64,000 nt of DNA. Source: Nocardia cyriacigeorgica. GTDB lineage: Bacteria; Actinomycetota; Actinomycetes; Mycobacteriales; Mycobacteriaceae. The notes under the pieces were generated by a model. That model was not told the origin of the DNA. It did not search any database and saw only the letters and a list, made by a program, of their open reading frames with translations. The position numbers were made by a program, and so were the translations under genes. The DNA lies in NCBI RefSeq assembly GCF_029868385.1, contig NZ_JARWNX010000019.1, positions 27,933 through 91,932 on the forward strand. The letters run 5' to 3'. How positions within the stretch are numbered: position 1 is the first letter of the stretch; every line of letters begins with the position of its first letter. Below, piece by piece: positions 1-11,600 of this stretch.

Positions 1-317
1 ATGTTGGCGAAGCCGAACACGATCGCGGTCGCGTAGAACAGCAGCATGATCGTGCCGTGCATGGTGAACAGCTGGTTGAACTGTTCGGGCGAGAGGAACT
101 GCAAGCCGGGACGTGCCAGCTCACCACGCATCATCAGCGCCATAAGGCCGCCGATGAGGAAGAAGACCATCGACGTCGTCAGGTACATGACGCCGAGGAC
201 CTTCGGGTCGGTCGTGGTGACCATCTTGTAGATGAACGACCCCTTGGGACCGGTCCGCGCCGGAAAAGGCCGAGTCGCTTCTAATTGAGGGACTGGCTGG
301 GGCTCTACGGCAGTCAC
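1..317 (-). CDS. ctaD: Cytochrome c oxidase subunit I, N-terminal part (runs off the left edge)
   Basis: Heme-copper oxidase subunit of the aa3-type terminal oxidase in the plasma membrane. Only the first 105 codons are present. The start is GTG at 317-315, preceded on the minus strand by an AGGAGG Shine-Dalgarno at about 321-326. The peptide opens with a proline-rich tail ([13 protein letters not shown]), followed by [18 protein letters not shown], a first membrane helix ([20 protein letters not shown]) and the typical [12 protein letters not shown] stretch that carries the first heme-ligand histidine. The gene is divergent from fecB, the same arrangement as Rv3043c/Rv3044 in M. tuberculosis. 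Identification is from family knowledge and is secure; the rest of the gene lies outside the window. Confidence 0.93.
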   Translation of the reverse strand, partial: MTAVEPQPVPQLEATRPFPARTGPKGSFIYKMVTTTDPKVLGVMYLTTSMVFFLIGGLMALMMRGELARPGLQFLSPEQFNQLFTMHGTIMLLFYATAIVFGFAN

Positions 318-739
318 TGATCCTCCTGAAGGTGCCTTTAGGTCGCTCCGCAGGCTCCACTGTCAGCATGTGTCCGGGGCGCCCCGGGCACACGACGGTA
401 GCTTGCGCTCTTCGAATCGTAAACCGTGCTGCCGCAGCGAACCGAGCGGGTCCTACTCTGTGTCGTATTCGCGGCCCGTCGACGCCCGTTTTCGCTGACC
501 CGCCGTGGTGTGTCGACCCCGGATGGCCCGGATCGGTGGACGGTCTTCCCGGCCGTCGACGACGCAGACCACCGCGAAAGCCGCCACCGCACATGACGGG
601 CAGATCGTCGAGGCGTCCACAGCAGGGGCGATGGCGATTCTCGGCGAATCGGCCGACGCGCGTTTCGGTCCGGGCGGCGACGAGGGCCGTGCACCGGTCG
701 ACCCGACCGGTGAGGGTGCACGCATGTACCCTCACCGGC
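318..739. other. Long intergenic region between ctaD and fecB with nested palindromes
   Basis: About 420 bp separate the two divergent starts. Open frames run through it on both strands, but none resembles a protein and the region is not part of either neighbour in the homologues I know. It holds several inverted repeats: GTGTCCGGGG/CCCCGGGCAC around 370-391, ACCGGTCG/CGACCGGT at 693-700 and 704-711, and the larger structures next to the fecB start listed separately. It should contain both promoters. I see no clear -10/-35 pair and no IdeR box. Confidence 0.5.
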
Positions 740-750
740 ATGCCGGTGAG
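707..750. promoter_or_regulatory. Inverted repeat plus 20-bp perfect palindrome over the fecB start
   Basis: CCGGTGAGGGT (707-717) is answered by ACCCTCACCGG (728-738). The right arm runs into a perfect 20-base palindrome, CTCACCGGCATGCCGGTGAG (731-750), whose centre contains the proposed fecB ATG. The sequence could act as an operator for a dimeric repressor. In the mRNA it could fold over the start codon and limit translation. No consensus known to me (IdeR, Zur, Fur) fits it. The function is inferred from symmetry and position only. Confidence 0.5.
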
Positions 751-1801
751 CGCGATAGTTCATGGACGCACCCGAATCCGCACGATCATGGGCGCCGTCG
801 TCGTCGGCTGCGCCGCGCTGACCGGCGCGGGTTGCGCGACCCCTGCCGACGATTCGGCCTCGATCATCCGCACCACCACCAATATCGCCGGTGCGGGTGT
901 GGTGGGAATCGAACGCGATACCGCGCAGGCGTGCAGCCTGCCCACCGCACCCGATCCGGCCGAGGGCGCCACCCGCTCGATCACCCATCCGTTCGGTGTC
1001 ACCGAGGTTCCCGCCGATCCGCAACGCATCGTGGTCCTCAGCACCGCCGCCCTGGACGCGGTGTGCGCGGTGGGTTCGTGGGAGCAAGTGGTCGGCGCGG
1101 CCACCGTCGACGGCCCGAGCCCGCAGCCGGGCTATCTGGGGACGGGGATCGCCGAGATTCCCGGCGTCGGCACGGTCGCCCGGCCCGATCCGGCGCTCAT
1201 CGCCGCCCTGAACCCCGACCTCATCATCGGCGACGTGCCCGCGGCGGGCGCCGATTTCGGCGCGCTGTCCGGTATCGCCCCCACCGTGCTGATCGGCGAC
1301 GGTGGCGACTGGCAGGACGAATTCACCGCTATCGCAGCGGCTCTCGGCCGCGCCGAGGCCGCCGAGACGGCGTTGGCGAACTACCGCACCGAAGCGGCCG
1401 ATATCGGAACCGCCGCATCCGCCAACCTCACTCAGGCCTCGATCGTCCGCTTCACCGCGGACGGCACCCGCGTCCTCGGCAACGACACCATGGCCGCGCA
1501 AGCCCTGGCCGCGACCGGCGCACAGCGCCCGACGGCCCAGCGGGAGGGTTCCTTCGAGGTCGACGAATCGGATCTGCTGCCGGTGGAGGGCGATCTGATC
1601 TATGTCATGTTCGACGGGGAGGAGGGTCGCGCGCACGGTGAATCGGTGTTGCGTTCGGACGAGTGGAAAGACCTCGGCGCCGCCGTCGACCGCCGGGTCT
1701 TCGCTGTCGACGACTCCGTCTGGCATACCCGCGGCCTCACCGCCGCGCGCGCGGTCCTCACCGATCTGAGCGACACCCTCAACGCCTACGTCACCGACTG
1801 A
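740..1801 (+). CDS. fecB: FecB-like periplasmic iron-siderophore binding lipoprotein
   Basis: Solute-binding component of class III type (ABC iron-siderophore uptake), expected to be anchored outside the plasma membrane. After a basic N-terminus comes a hydrophobic stretch ending in LTGAGC, a weak lipobox (G rather than L at -3). The mature part has IAGAGVVG, PADPQRIVVLSTAALDAVCA, IPGVGTVARPDPALIAALNPDLII and a C-terminal DSVWHTRGL block, matching M. tuberculosis Rv3044 (FecB) in order and length (353 aa). I chose ATG 740 because it gives a normal signal peptide; ATG 788 is an alternative and neither has a strong Shine-Dalgarno. No permease genes sit beside it, as in mycobacteria. It may bind the product of a nearby NRPS, but this is inference. 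Confidence 0.85.
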   Translation: MPVSAIVHGRTRIRTIMGAVVVGCAALTGAGCATPADDSASIIRTTTNIAGAGVVGIERDTAQACSLPTAPDPAEGATRSITHPFGVTEVPADPQRIVVLSTAALDAVCAVGSWEQVVGAATVDGPSPQPGYLGTGIAEIPGVGTVARPDPALIAALNPDLIIGDVPAAGADFGALSGIAPTVLIGDGGDWQDEFTAIAAALGRAEAAETALANYRTEAADIGTAASANLTQASIVRFTADGTRVLGNDTMAAQALAATGAQRPTAQREGSFEVDESDLLPVEGDLIYVMFDGEEGRAHGESVLRSDEWKDLGAAVDRRVFAVDDSVWHTRGLTAARAVLTDLSDTLNAYVTD

Positions 1802-1962
1802 CGACGCAACCAGCATCAACGCACCCTGGGGTGGGCAAACCGGCACCCTTGGAGTGCGCGTACCCGCGCCTTGGGGTCCTGCCGCCGCGTCCCCCCGCGG
1901 GCGACAGTGGATATGCGCACCGAACAGCGCCTCCCACATCAGCCACCGAGGGGACAGCCACC

Positions 1963-2421
1963 ATGCACACTCGTACCGAATCGCGACCCGACAACCTCGC
2001 CGTGCTGCCGATGGCCCGGCAGGCCACCGTGGACCCGCAGGCCGTCGTGGTCGCCACCGCTGATGTCGCACTGTCCTACGCCGAACTGGACAGCTGGTCG
2101 AACCGGCTGGCCCGGCTGCTGCTCGAGATCGGCGCCGGACCGGGTATCCGCGTCGCGATCGCGGTGGACGAACCGGTCGAGGCCGTGGTCGCCGAGCGGG
2201 CGATCGTCAAGATCGGCGGTATCCCGATGCCGATGAATCCGGGCGAAGCCAGCGCGTTCGGCACCGGGATCGGGGTCACCACCAAGCAGGAACGGCCCCG
2301 GCTCGACGAGCGGATCGGCTGGTTGGTGCTCGACGATCGGTCGACCCTGCGCCGCTATCTGGCCGGATCGGCCGATCCGCTGACCGATGCGGACTTCGCG
2401 GTCGTCGCGCGATCTGCCTGA
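1963..2421 (+). CDS. Orphan N-terminal fragment of an NRPS adenylation domain
   Basis: A 152-residue reading frame with a GAGGGG Shine-Dalgarno at about 1948-1953 and an ATG start. Residues 30-150 align by eye with the first third of adenylation domains in the NRPS downstream: ALSYAELDSWSNRLARLLLEIGAGPG (core A1), then PVEAVVAERAIVKIGGIPMPMNPGEA (core A2 region), then WLVLDDRS. It stops with TDADFAVVARSA just where the partner domains continue into core A3 (YTSGSTG), so the nucleotide-binding loop and the whole catalytic C-terminal part are missing. It cannot adenylate anything alone. It may be a relic of a lost module or a small partner protein. The good start signals and frame argue that it is still translated. 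Confidence 0.6.
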   Translation: MHTRTESRPDNLAVLPMARQATVDPQAVVVATADVALSYAELDSWSNRLARLLLEIGAGPGIRVAIAVDEPVEAVVAERAIVKIGGIPMPMNPGEASAFGTGIGVTTKQERPRLDERIGWLVLDDRSTLRRYLAGSADPLTDADFAVVARSA

Positions 2422-2443
2422 TCCAGGTTCTCGGCCCGCACCC

Positions 2444-2520
2444 GCGCTACCCGGACGGCAAAAACGGGTAGCGCAGTGTGGGCGATACGCCCACGGCGCG
2501 CGCCGCGCCGGTTCACACTG
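2444..2520 (+). promoter_or_regulatory. Structured leader with two hairpins before the large NRPS gene
   Basis: Two successive folds are visible. First, GCGCTACCCG (2444-2453) pairs perfectly with CGGGTAGCGC (2465-2474) around an 11-nt loop. Directly after it, CAGTGTG (2474-2480) pairs with CACACTG (2514-2520), enclosing GGGCG-ATA-CGCCC (2480-2492) and a GC-rich arm. No T-run follows. It could terminate transcription of the fragment gene or act as an attenuator for the NRPS, whose start is about 105 bp downstream. I could not match it to T-box or any riboswitch class. Confidence 0.45.
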
Positions 2521-2624
2521 GAACTTGCCGCGTTGTTGCTGCGCGGCGAGTACTACCACCACCGCGGTAGCTCGGGGGCGACTGCCTCGGTCGGGCTACA
2601 GCGCGGTCGGAACGTAGGACTTCG

Positions 2625-5600
2625 ATGCCACACCCCTCAGCTTCCCCCACCGATATCGCCACCGGCCTGCCCGGCGGCGCGTTCCCGCTCTCGGCCGCGC
2701 AACGCGGTATCTGGTTCGCCCAGCACGTCGCGGGCGAGACGCCGATCTCCATCGCGCAGTACATCGAACTGACCGGACCGGTCGACACCGCCGCGCTGGC
2801 CGAGGCCGCCCGTACGGCGGGCCGCGAGTTCGGCACCGGATTCCTGCGGCTGATCGAGGTGGACGGACATCCCTTCCAGCTCGTCGACCCCACGCTCGAC
2901 GACGGCATCATCGAACTCGATCTGCGCGGGGCACCCGATCCGGCGGCCGCGGCGCACACCTGGATGCGCGCCGAATACTCCACTCCGCTGCATCTGACGC
3001 GCGACCGACTCGTGCGGATGGCGATGCTGCGCCTGGCCGACGAGCACTGGTACTGGTACTCACGCATCCACCACATCGTGCTCGACGGTATGGGCGCGTT
3101 GACCATGGTCCAGCGCACCGCCGAGCTGTACGACGCGGCGATCGCGGGCGAGCAGCCGCCACCGGCCAAGGCGGCGGATCTGCGCACGATCGTCGATGCC
3201 GATCTGGCCTATCGCAGCTCGGATCGGTTCACCGCCGACCGCGACTACTGGTGCGAACATCTGGCCGGGATGGCCGATCCGGTGAATCTGGCTGGCCGCA
3301 CCGCCGAGGTCGACGCGCATCCGGCGCGGGTCGCGGGATCGCTGCCCGCCGAGACGACGGAACTGCTGGATGTGGTCGCTCAGGCGGCGGGTTCGGGTAT
3401 GGCGCCGACCGTGGTGGCCGCGTTCGCCGCGTATCTAGGGGCGATGACCGGTGCGCATGAGGTGGTCTTGAGTCTGCCGGTCTCCGCGCGCAGTACCGCC
3501 GCGCTGCGCCGGTCCGGCGGGATGATCGCCAATGTCGTTCCGCTGCGGCTGGATCTGCCGCCGACCATGACGGTGGGCGCCGCGATCCTGGCCGCGCAGA
3601 GCGAGCTGACCGGGGCGTTGCGGCGGCAGCGCTATCGGCAGGAGGACATCGTCCGCGATCTGGGCTGGGCCATGGACGAGGCGGTGTCGTTCGGGCCGAC
3701 GGTGAATCTGATGATGGCCGACACCAGGATCGTGCTCGGCCCGGTCGTCGGCCGATTGCATGTGCTCACCTCGGGGTTGATCGATGATCTGTTCGTCAAT
3801 CTGTATCCGGGTGTCGGCGGCGAGAGCACCCATATCGATTTCCAGGCCAACGCGAATCTGTACAGCGATGCCGAGCTGGCGGGCCACCACGAGCGGTTCC
3901 TGTTGTTCCTGCACCGATTCCTGGCCGCGGGAACCGACGCGCCGCTGTCGACCATCGAGGTGCTGACCGACGCCGAATATGCCGAACTGGTCCCCGCGTG
4001 CGGCCCCGCGGGCGGGCGGGCGGACACGCTGGCGGCCGTCCTCGCCGCGGGCGCGGTCCGTGCTCCCGATGCGGTGGCGCTGGTGGGTGGCCCGGTACGG
4101 ATGAGCTACCGGGAGGTCGACGAGTACACGAACCGGTTGGCCCGAGTGCTGATGGCGGCGGGTGCGGGCCCGGAGCGCGGTATCGCGACGGCGGTCGCGC
4201 GTTCGGTGGAGTCGGTGCTCACCATGTTCGCCATCGCGAAGACCGGCGCACCGTTCGTTCCGATCGATCCCACCTATCCGGTCGATCGCATCGAGCACAT
4301 GCTCGATGACAGCGGTGTGGTCGCGGGGGTCACGACGGCCGCGGCCAGGAATGCACTGCCGGATCAGGTGGACTGGCTGGTACTCGATGACGCGGCGACC
4401 GAAGAGGCGGTGGCCGCGGCGAATTCGGCGCCGACCACCGATACCGAACGCCGCGCGCCGACGCATCCGGATCAGGTCGCCTACATCATTTACACCTCCG
4501 GGTCCACCGGGCTCCCCAAGGGCGTGCTCGTCACCCATCGCGGCCTCGCCGATCTGGCCGCTGGGTCTGCCGCGGGTTTCGGTGTCGACGCGGATTCCGT
4601 AGTGGCGCATGCTGTTTCGCCGAGCTTCGATATCTCGGTCGAGGAGATTCTCATCGCTTGGACCACCGGGGCGACGCTGGTGGTGGTGCCGCCCGCCGCG
4701 TTCGCGGGCGAGGAGCTGGCCGAGGTGCTGCGCGCACACGAGGTGACCCATCTCAATGTGACGCCGACGGTGGTCGGATCGCTGGACCCGGCGACGCTGC
4801 CGCGGCTGCGCACGGTGATCGTCGGTGGCGATGCCTGCCCGCCCGAGCTGGTGTCGGTCTGGGCGGGTCGCGCGCTCGTCAACGGTTACGGGCCGACCGA
4901 GACCACCGTCACCGCGACGCTCACGGCACCGATGACACCCGGCGCACCGGTCACCATCGGCGTCCCGGCGCGCGCGGTCCGCGCGGTCGTGCTCGACCCG
5001 TGGCTGCGCCCGGTCGCGCCCGGTGTGGTCGGCGAGTTGTATCTGTCGGGTCCGGGTGTGGCCCGCGGCTACCACCGGCGTACCGGTCTGACGGCGAGCA
5101 GGTTCGTCGCCGACCCCTACTCCCCCGGTGCCCGGATGTATCGCACCGGTGATCTGGTGCGGTGGATCGAATCGGATGGTAGACCCGAGCTGGAGTATCA
5201 GGGCCGCAGCGATTTCCAGGTCAAGATCCGTGGCTTCCGTATCGAACTCGGCGAGATCGATGACGCGCTACAGCGGCTGCCGGGCGTCGAGTTCGCACTC
5301 ACCGTCGGTGCCGAAAGTCCTTCCGGTTCCACCGCATTGGTGTCGTATGTGGTCACGACCACCGATACCCATCCCGAGGCGCTGCGCGCTGCCGTCGGCC
5401 GGACCCTTCCCGCCTATATGGTGCCCGTGGTGATCACGGTGCTCGACGCGGTGCCGCTCACTCCGTTGGGGAAGGTGGACCGCAAGGCGTTGCCCGCACC
5501 GGATTTCGGCGCCGCCGCCACGACCACCGGGCGGGCGCCGTCCACCGCCGCCGAACAGACTCTCGCCGAGCTGTTCGCCGAGGTACTCGGGCTGGATTCG

Positions 5601-8600
5601 GTGGGTGTCGACGATAGTTTCTTCGCCCTCGGCGGTGACAGCATCGTCTCCATCCAGCTGGTGTCGCGCGCCAAGGCGGCGGGTCTCGGGTTCAGCGCCC
5701 GTGAGGTGTTCGAGCGGAAGACGGTGGCCGCGTTGGCCGCCGTCGCCACCGATGTGCGGGCCGAGACGGTGCACGAGCTGCCCGGCGGCGGCGTGGGCTC
5801 CGTGGAACCGACGCCGATCGTGCGCGCGATGATCGATATGGGCCGGACGTGGGATCGCTTCGCGCAGGCCGTGCTGATCGGGCTCCCGGCCGGATTCACC
5901 AGGGCACAGTTGGGTGCGGCTGTTCGGGCCGTCATCGAGCGACACGATGTGCTGCGGTCGACATTGCGGCCCGTCGACGCGGAGTGGGAATGGGTTGTCG
6001 CCGAGCCGGGTTCGGTGGATGTCGACGCACTGATCGATGTCGTCGCTGCCGGTCCCGACCCCGAGGCGACCCGCGAACGCGCGCTCCAGCAGGCCGCCGA
6101 TCGGCTCGATCCCGAACACGGCGTCGTCGCCCGCTTCGTCGTCATCGACTTCGACGACGCCGATCCGCAGTGCTGGCTGGTACTGCATCATCTGGTCACC
6201 GACGGCGTTTCCTGGCGCATCCTGCTCCCCGATCTGGCGATCGCCGCGGCGGGCGGCGAACTCGCTCCGGTCGGCACCTCGTTCCGGCGCTGGGCGCACG
6301 CGCAGACCGAACAGGCTGCGACCCGAGCGACCGAGCTACCGGTATGGCGGCGCATCGTGTCGACCGCCGATCCGGCGTTCGGTGCGCATCGGCCGGATCC
6401 GGCGGTCGACACCGTCGCGACCATGGGCCGATGGCAGACGACGATCCCGGCCGATCTCGTCGATCAGGCGTTGCACAGCGTGCCGGACCTCTTCCATTGC
6501 GGCGCCGACGATGTGCTGCTCACCGCGCTGACCATGGCCGTATGCCGCTGGCGGGACCGCACCGGCGCGCTGATCACGCTCGAAGGGCACGGCCGGGTCG
6601 AGCAGATCCTGCCCGGCGCCGACGTCTCCCGTACGGTCGGCTGGTTCACCAGCGCCTATCCCGTCGCCATCGACCTGGCCGGGATCGACCTCGACGACGC
6701 GTTCGCCGGTGGGTCCGCCGCGGGCGCCGCGGTCAAGGCCACCAAAGAGCAGTTGCGGGCGATCCCGGACAAGGGTGTCGGCTACGGCATGCTGCGCTAT
6801 CTGTACGCGGACACCGCCGCGGAACTGGCCGCCGCGCCCGCACCGCAACTCGGCTTCAACTACCTCGGCCGGGCCGCCACCGGCGCGGTGGGCCCCTGGC
6901 TGCCGCACCGCGTCGCCGCCACCCAGGACGATGGGGCGCCACTGCCCGCCGTGATCGATATCAATGCCGTGATGACCGACAGCGGTCTCGAGGTGACCTG
7001 GGATTTCGCCACCCGTCTGCTGGACGCGGCGGATGTGCGGGCGCTGGCCGGACTCTGGGGCGATGCTTTGCGGGCACTGGTCGACCATGCCGGTACCGCG
7101 GGCGCGGGCGGGCGCTCGCCGTCAGATTTCGACCTCGTCGCGGTGACCCAGTCCCAGATCGATGAGTGGGAGCGGCGCTATCCGGTCCTGGTGGACGTGT
7201 GGCCGTTGTCGCCGCTGCAATACGGGCTGCTCTTCCACGCCAGATACGACTCCGACACCGCCGACGGGTACACGGTGCAGTCGATGCTCACCCTCGCGGG
7301 AACCGTCGACGCGGCCCGATTGCGTACCGCGGCGCAGGCACTGGTCGATCGGCACGAGAATCTGCGGGTCGCGTTCATCGAAACCGATGACGGCCCACGC
7401 CAGCTCGTACTCGGTGCCGCCGAGATCGGTTGGCAGGAGCTCGACCTCACCGGCGTCACCGAGGCCGAACGCGAACTGGACCGGCTGATCGCCCTCGATG
7501 CCAACACCCGCTTCGACCTCGCCCGTCCACCGCTGCTGCGGTTCACCCTGATCCGCACCGCACCCGACACCTATCGCCTGGTGATGACCAATCACCATCT
7601 GGTGCTCGACGGTTGGTCGACGCCGCTGCTGGTGCGCGAACTGCTGACCCTCTACGTCACCTCCGGCGACACCACCGCACTACCGCCCGCCCGGTCGTAC
7701 CGGGAATTTTTGGCCTGGCTGGCCGAACAGGACGATGACGCATCGATCGCGGCGTGGTCGCAATACCTCGCGGGCGTCGACAATCCGACGCGGGCCGTGC
7801 CGTCCCTGGCTGATATCGAATCCACCGACATCGGTGAGACCTCGGTCGAACTCACCGCACAGACCCTCGCCCGGCTGGAGTCGGCGGCCCGTGCCTGTGG
7901 CGCGACCGTGAACACGATGGTGCAGGCCGTATGGGCGATGCTGCTGGCCATGCGCACCGGCCGCACCGATGTGGTGTTCGGTGGCACGGTGTCGGGCCGA
8001 CCGCCCGAACTCGCCGGTGTCGAGGACATGGTGGGGTTGTTCATCAACACCCTGCCCGTCCGGGTGCGCTTCGCACCCGAGGAGCCGGTGGCCGAACTGC
8101 TCGCGCGGATGCAGGCCGATCAGGCGCGGCTGCTCGACCATCAGCACGTCGGGCTCGCCGCCATCCACCAGGCTGTCGGGCTACCGGAACTGTTCGACAC
8201 CCTGACGGTGTTCGAGTCCTACCCCATCGATCGGGAGGCATTGTCGCAGGCCCTCGACATCGCGGGCATGCGGGTACTGGAGGTGGCGGGCACCGATGCC
8301 ACGCCATATCCGCTGAATCTGATGGTGATTCCGTTGCGCGGCCTCGATGGCCGCGACGCCATGCGGATCACGCTGAAATATCTCGCCGATCAGCTCGACG
8401 GCGCGGACGCGAGCGCGCTGCTGGCACGTTTCGTGCGGCTGCTCACCCAGTGCGCCGACGATCCGCGGCAGCCGCTGGCCCAGTTGCGGTACTGCGATGA
8501 CATCGAACTGGCCGAACTCGCACCGGTGCACGGGCCGCCGTCGGTGCCGCCGCGGTCGCTGCCGGAGATCCTTGCCCACGGCGCCGCGATCGATGCCACC

Positions 8601-11600
8601 GCGGTCGCGGTGGACGCGGGCGAGTTCACCATCAGCTACGGCGAACTCGACGCCTGGTCGAATCGGTTCGCGCGGGTCCTGCTGCGGCGCGGGGTCGGCC
8701 GCGAGATCTTCGTGGTGCTGGCCATGACCCGATCGCTGGAATCGGTGGTCGCGGTCTGGGCGCTCGCCAAGACCGGCGCCGCGTTCGTGCCCTTGGATCC
8801 CAGCCATCCGGTGGAACGCATCGAGCACATGCTGACCGATTCGAAAGCGCCGATCGGTGTGACGGTCACCGAGATCGGCCGGACCCTGCCCGGCACCATC
8901 GACTGGTTACTGCTCGACGACCTCAACACCATCCGCCGGGTCATGACCGTATCGGACGCCCCGATCACCGATGCCGAGCGCGGCGGCCCGATCGTGCTCG
9001 ACCAGGTCGCCTACCTGATCTACACCTCCGGTTCGACGGGCAAGCCCAAGGCGGTGCTGGTGAGCCATCGCGGACTGGCGAATCTGGCCGCGGACGAACA
9101 GGAATCGCTGACCATCGACGCGACGGCGGCCGCCTTGCAGGTCGCCTCACCGAGCTTCGACGCCTCGGTGTTCGAACTGGTCATGGCGCACGGCGCGGGC
9201 GCACGACTGGTGGTGTCGCCGCCGGAGGTCTACGGCGGCACCGAACTCCAGCGGCTGCTGCGGGCCACCGGGGTGACCCATGCGGTGATCACACCGTCGG
9301 CGCTGGCCACCATGGAGCCCACCGATCTGCCCGATCTGCGGCTGCTCGCCGTTGCGGGTGAGGCGGCGACGCCGGAGCTGATCCAGCGCTGGTCGCCGGG
9401 CAGGCGGATGGTGAACCTGTACGGGCCCACCGAGTTCAGTATCTGGGCCACCGGTCCCGCCGAACTCGTCGCGGGAGAACCGGTCACCATCGGCGGGCCG
9501 ATCCGGGGGACCGCGGCCCTGGTCCTGGATTCCTGGTTGCGTCCGGTGCCGGTCGGCGTGGCCGGTGAGCTGTATCTGGCGGGGCCTGCGCTGGCCCGCG
9601 GCTATTTCCAGCGGGCCGCGCTGACGGCCGAACGTTTCGTCGCCGATCTCTCCGGCGCACCGGGTGAGCGGATGTACCGGACCGGCGACATGGTGCGCTG
9701 GGTGCGTACCACCGATGGGTCCTTGGCGCTGGAGTATCTGGGCCGCAGCGATTTCCAGGTCAAGATCCGCGGGCTGCGCGTCGAACTCGGTGAGATCGAC
9801 GCGGTGTTGTCGGCCGACGAGGAGGTCGAGTACGCGGTGACCATCGGCCGCGCCGGGCCTGCCGCAGCGACCGTGCTGGTCTCCTATGTGCTGCCCGTGC
9901 AGGGCGCCGCGCCGGAGCCGGAGCGGCTGCGTGCGCGTGTCGCGGCGGAGCTACCCGGATATATGGTGCCCGCCTATCTCGTCGTGCTGGACGATATCCC
10001 GTTGACGCCGGTCGGCAAATTGGATCGCACGGCATTACCGGTGCCCGATTTCGCCGCGAGTCGCCGCCCCTATCTCGCGCCGAACGGACCGGTGGAGCAG
10101 GCCGTCGCGGGGGTGTTCGCCGAGGTGCTCGGTAGTGAACGCGTCGGCGCGGACGAATCCTTCTTCGAACTCGGCGGTAATTCGCTCAGCGCCACCCGGG
10201 TGGTGGCGCGGGTGAATTCGGCGCTCGGCTCCACGATCGCGCTGCGCGATCTGTTCGATGCGCCGACCGTCGCCCAGCTGTCGGCGCGGGTGGTGCCCGC
10301 CACCGACGGTGCGGGCGGGCGGTTCGTGCTCGCGCCGCGGATCCGCCCGGACCGGGTGCCGCTCTCACCTGCCCAGCAGCGCATGTGGGTGCTCAACCGG
10401 ATGGACCCGACGTCCTCGGCCTACAACATCGCGGTCGCGCTGCGCCTCACCGGCGACCTCGACCACACCGCCATGCGGCAGGCGCTCACCGATGTGGTGC
10501 ACAGGCACGAGAGTCTGCGCACCGTGTACCCCGCCGACGCCGCGGGGCCGCGTCAGGTCGTGGTCGGCGCGGAGGTCGCCACTCCGGCACTCGAGGCGAT
10601 CGACACCGATGATGGCGCCGCACTGCGGATCAGGATTGCCGAGCTGACCGGCGCGGGATTCGATATCACCGAACGACCACCGCTGCGGCTGGGCCTGTTC
10701 CGGCTCACCGACTCCGCCGAACCGGTGCATGTGCTGGTGCTGGTGGTACACCACATCAGCGCCGACGGCTTCTCGATGGCTCCGCTGGCAACCGACCTGA
10801 TCGCCGCGTATTCCCGCCATCACCGCGTTCCGGTCGGCGGGGCCACGACCACGACGGAGACCGAAGAGTCACCGCTCACGGTGCAATACGCCGATTTCGC
10901 GCTCTGGCATCGGGAACTGCTCGGCGACGAATCCGATCCGGATTCGCTGGCAGCACAGCAGATCCGGCACTGGACCGCTCAGCTCGACGGCGCACCCGAT
11001 GTGCTCGACCTCCCCGCCGACCGGCCACGGCCCGCCGTGCAGTCGATGCGCAGCGCGGATATCGAGGTGCGCATCGATGCGGCGCTGCATCGCGGGCTGG
11101 CCGAACTGGCCGCGGCCAACGAATCCAGTCTGTTCATGGTGTTGCACGCGACGCTCGCGGCCCTGCTGGCCAGGCTCGGCGGCAACCAGGATGTGGTGAT
11201 CGGTACGCCCGTCGCCGGTCGCGGTGAGCAGGCCCTCGACCGGCTCGTCGGCATGTTCGTCAACACCCTGGCGCTGCGCACACCGGTGGATCCGGCCGCC
11301 GGGTTCGGTGAATTCCTTGCCTCGGTGCGGGCCACCGATCTGGACGCGTTCGCCGCCGCCGACATCCCGTTCGAGCGGCTGGTGCAGATCCTCGACCCCG
11401 CGCGCTCGACCGCACACCACCCCCTGTTCCAGGTGTCGCTGTCCTTGCAGAATTTCGTCGAACCCGTACTCGAACTGCCGGGCCTGCGGATCGAACTGCA
11501 CGATTCCCAACGTGATTCCGCACAGTTCGATCTCATGCTCGACCTGCGCGAACACCTCGACTCGAGCGGACAGGACGGCGTGGACGGTCTACTGACCTAC

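Noticed and set aside
332..739. N-terminal extension of the fecB frame by 136 residues
   Set aside because: The extension has no resemblance to binding proteins, would put the signal peptide in the middle of the chain and runs through palindromic promoter-like DNA.
338..2071. 577-codon open frame on the minus strand opposite fecB
   Set aside because: A GC-bias shadow: low-complexity Arg/Gly-rich translation, antisense to clear genes. The same holds for other long antisense frames such as 3435-5075, 12102-13460, 24184-25902 and 50267-52873.
2540..2580. T-box-like ACCGCGG motif before the large NRPS
   Set aside because: The GGNACCGCG context is missing and there is no specifier stem; only a short ACCGCGGT occurs, which is common in GC-rich DNA.
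1802..2624. IdeR box for the large NRPS
   Set aside because: I searched both strands by eye for a TTAGG-N9-CCTAA core and found none, unlike the clear box at 57351-57369.
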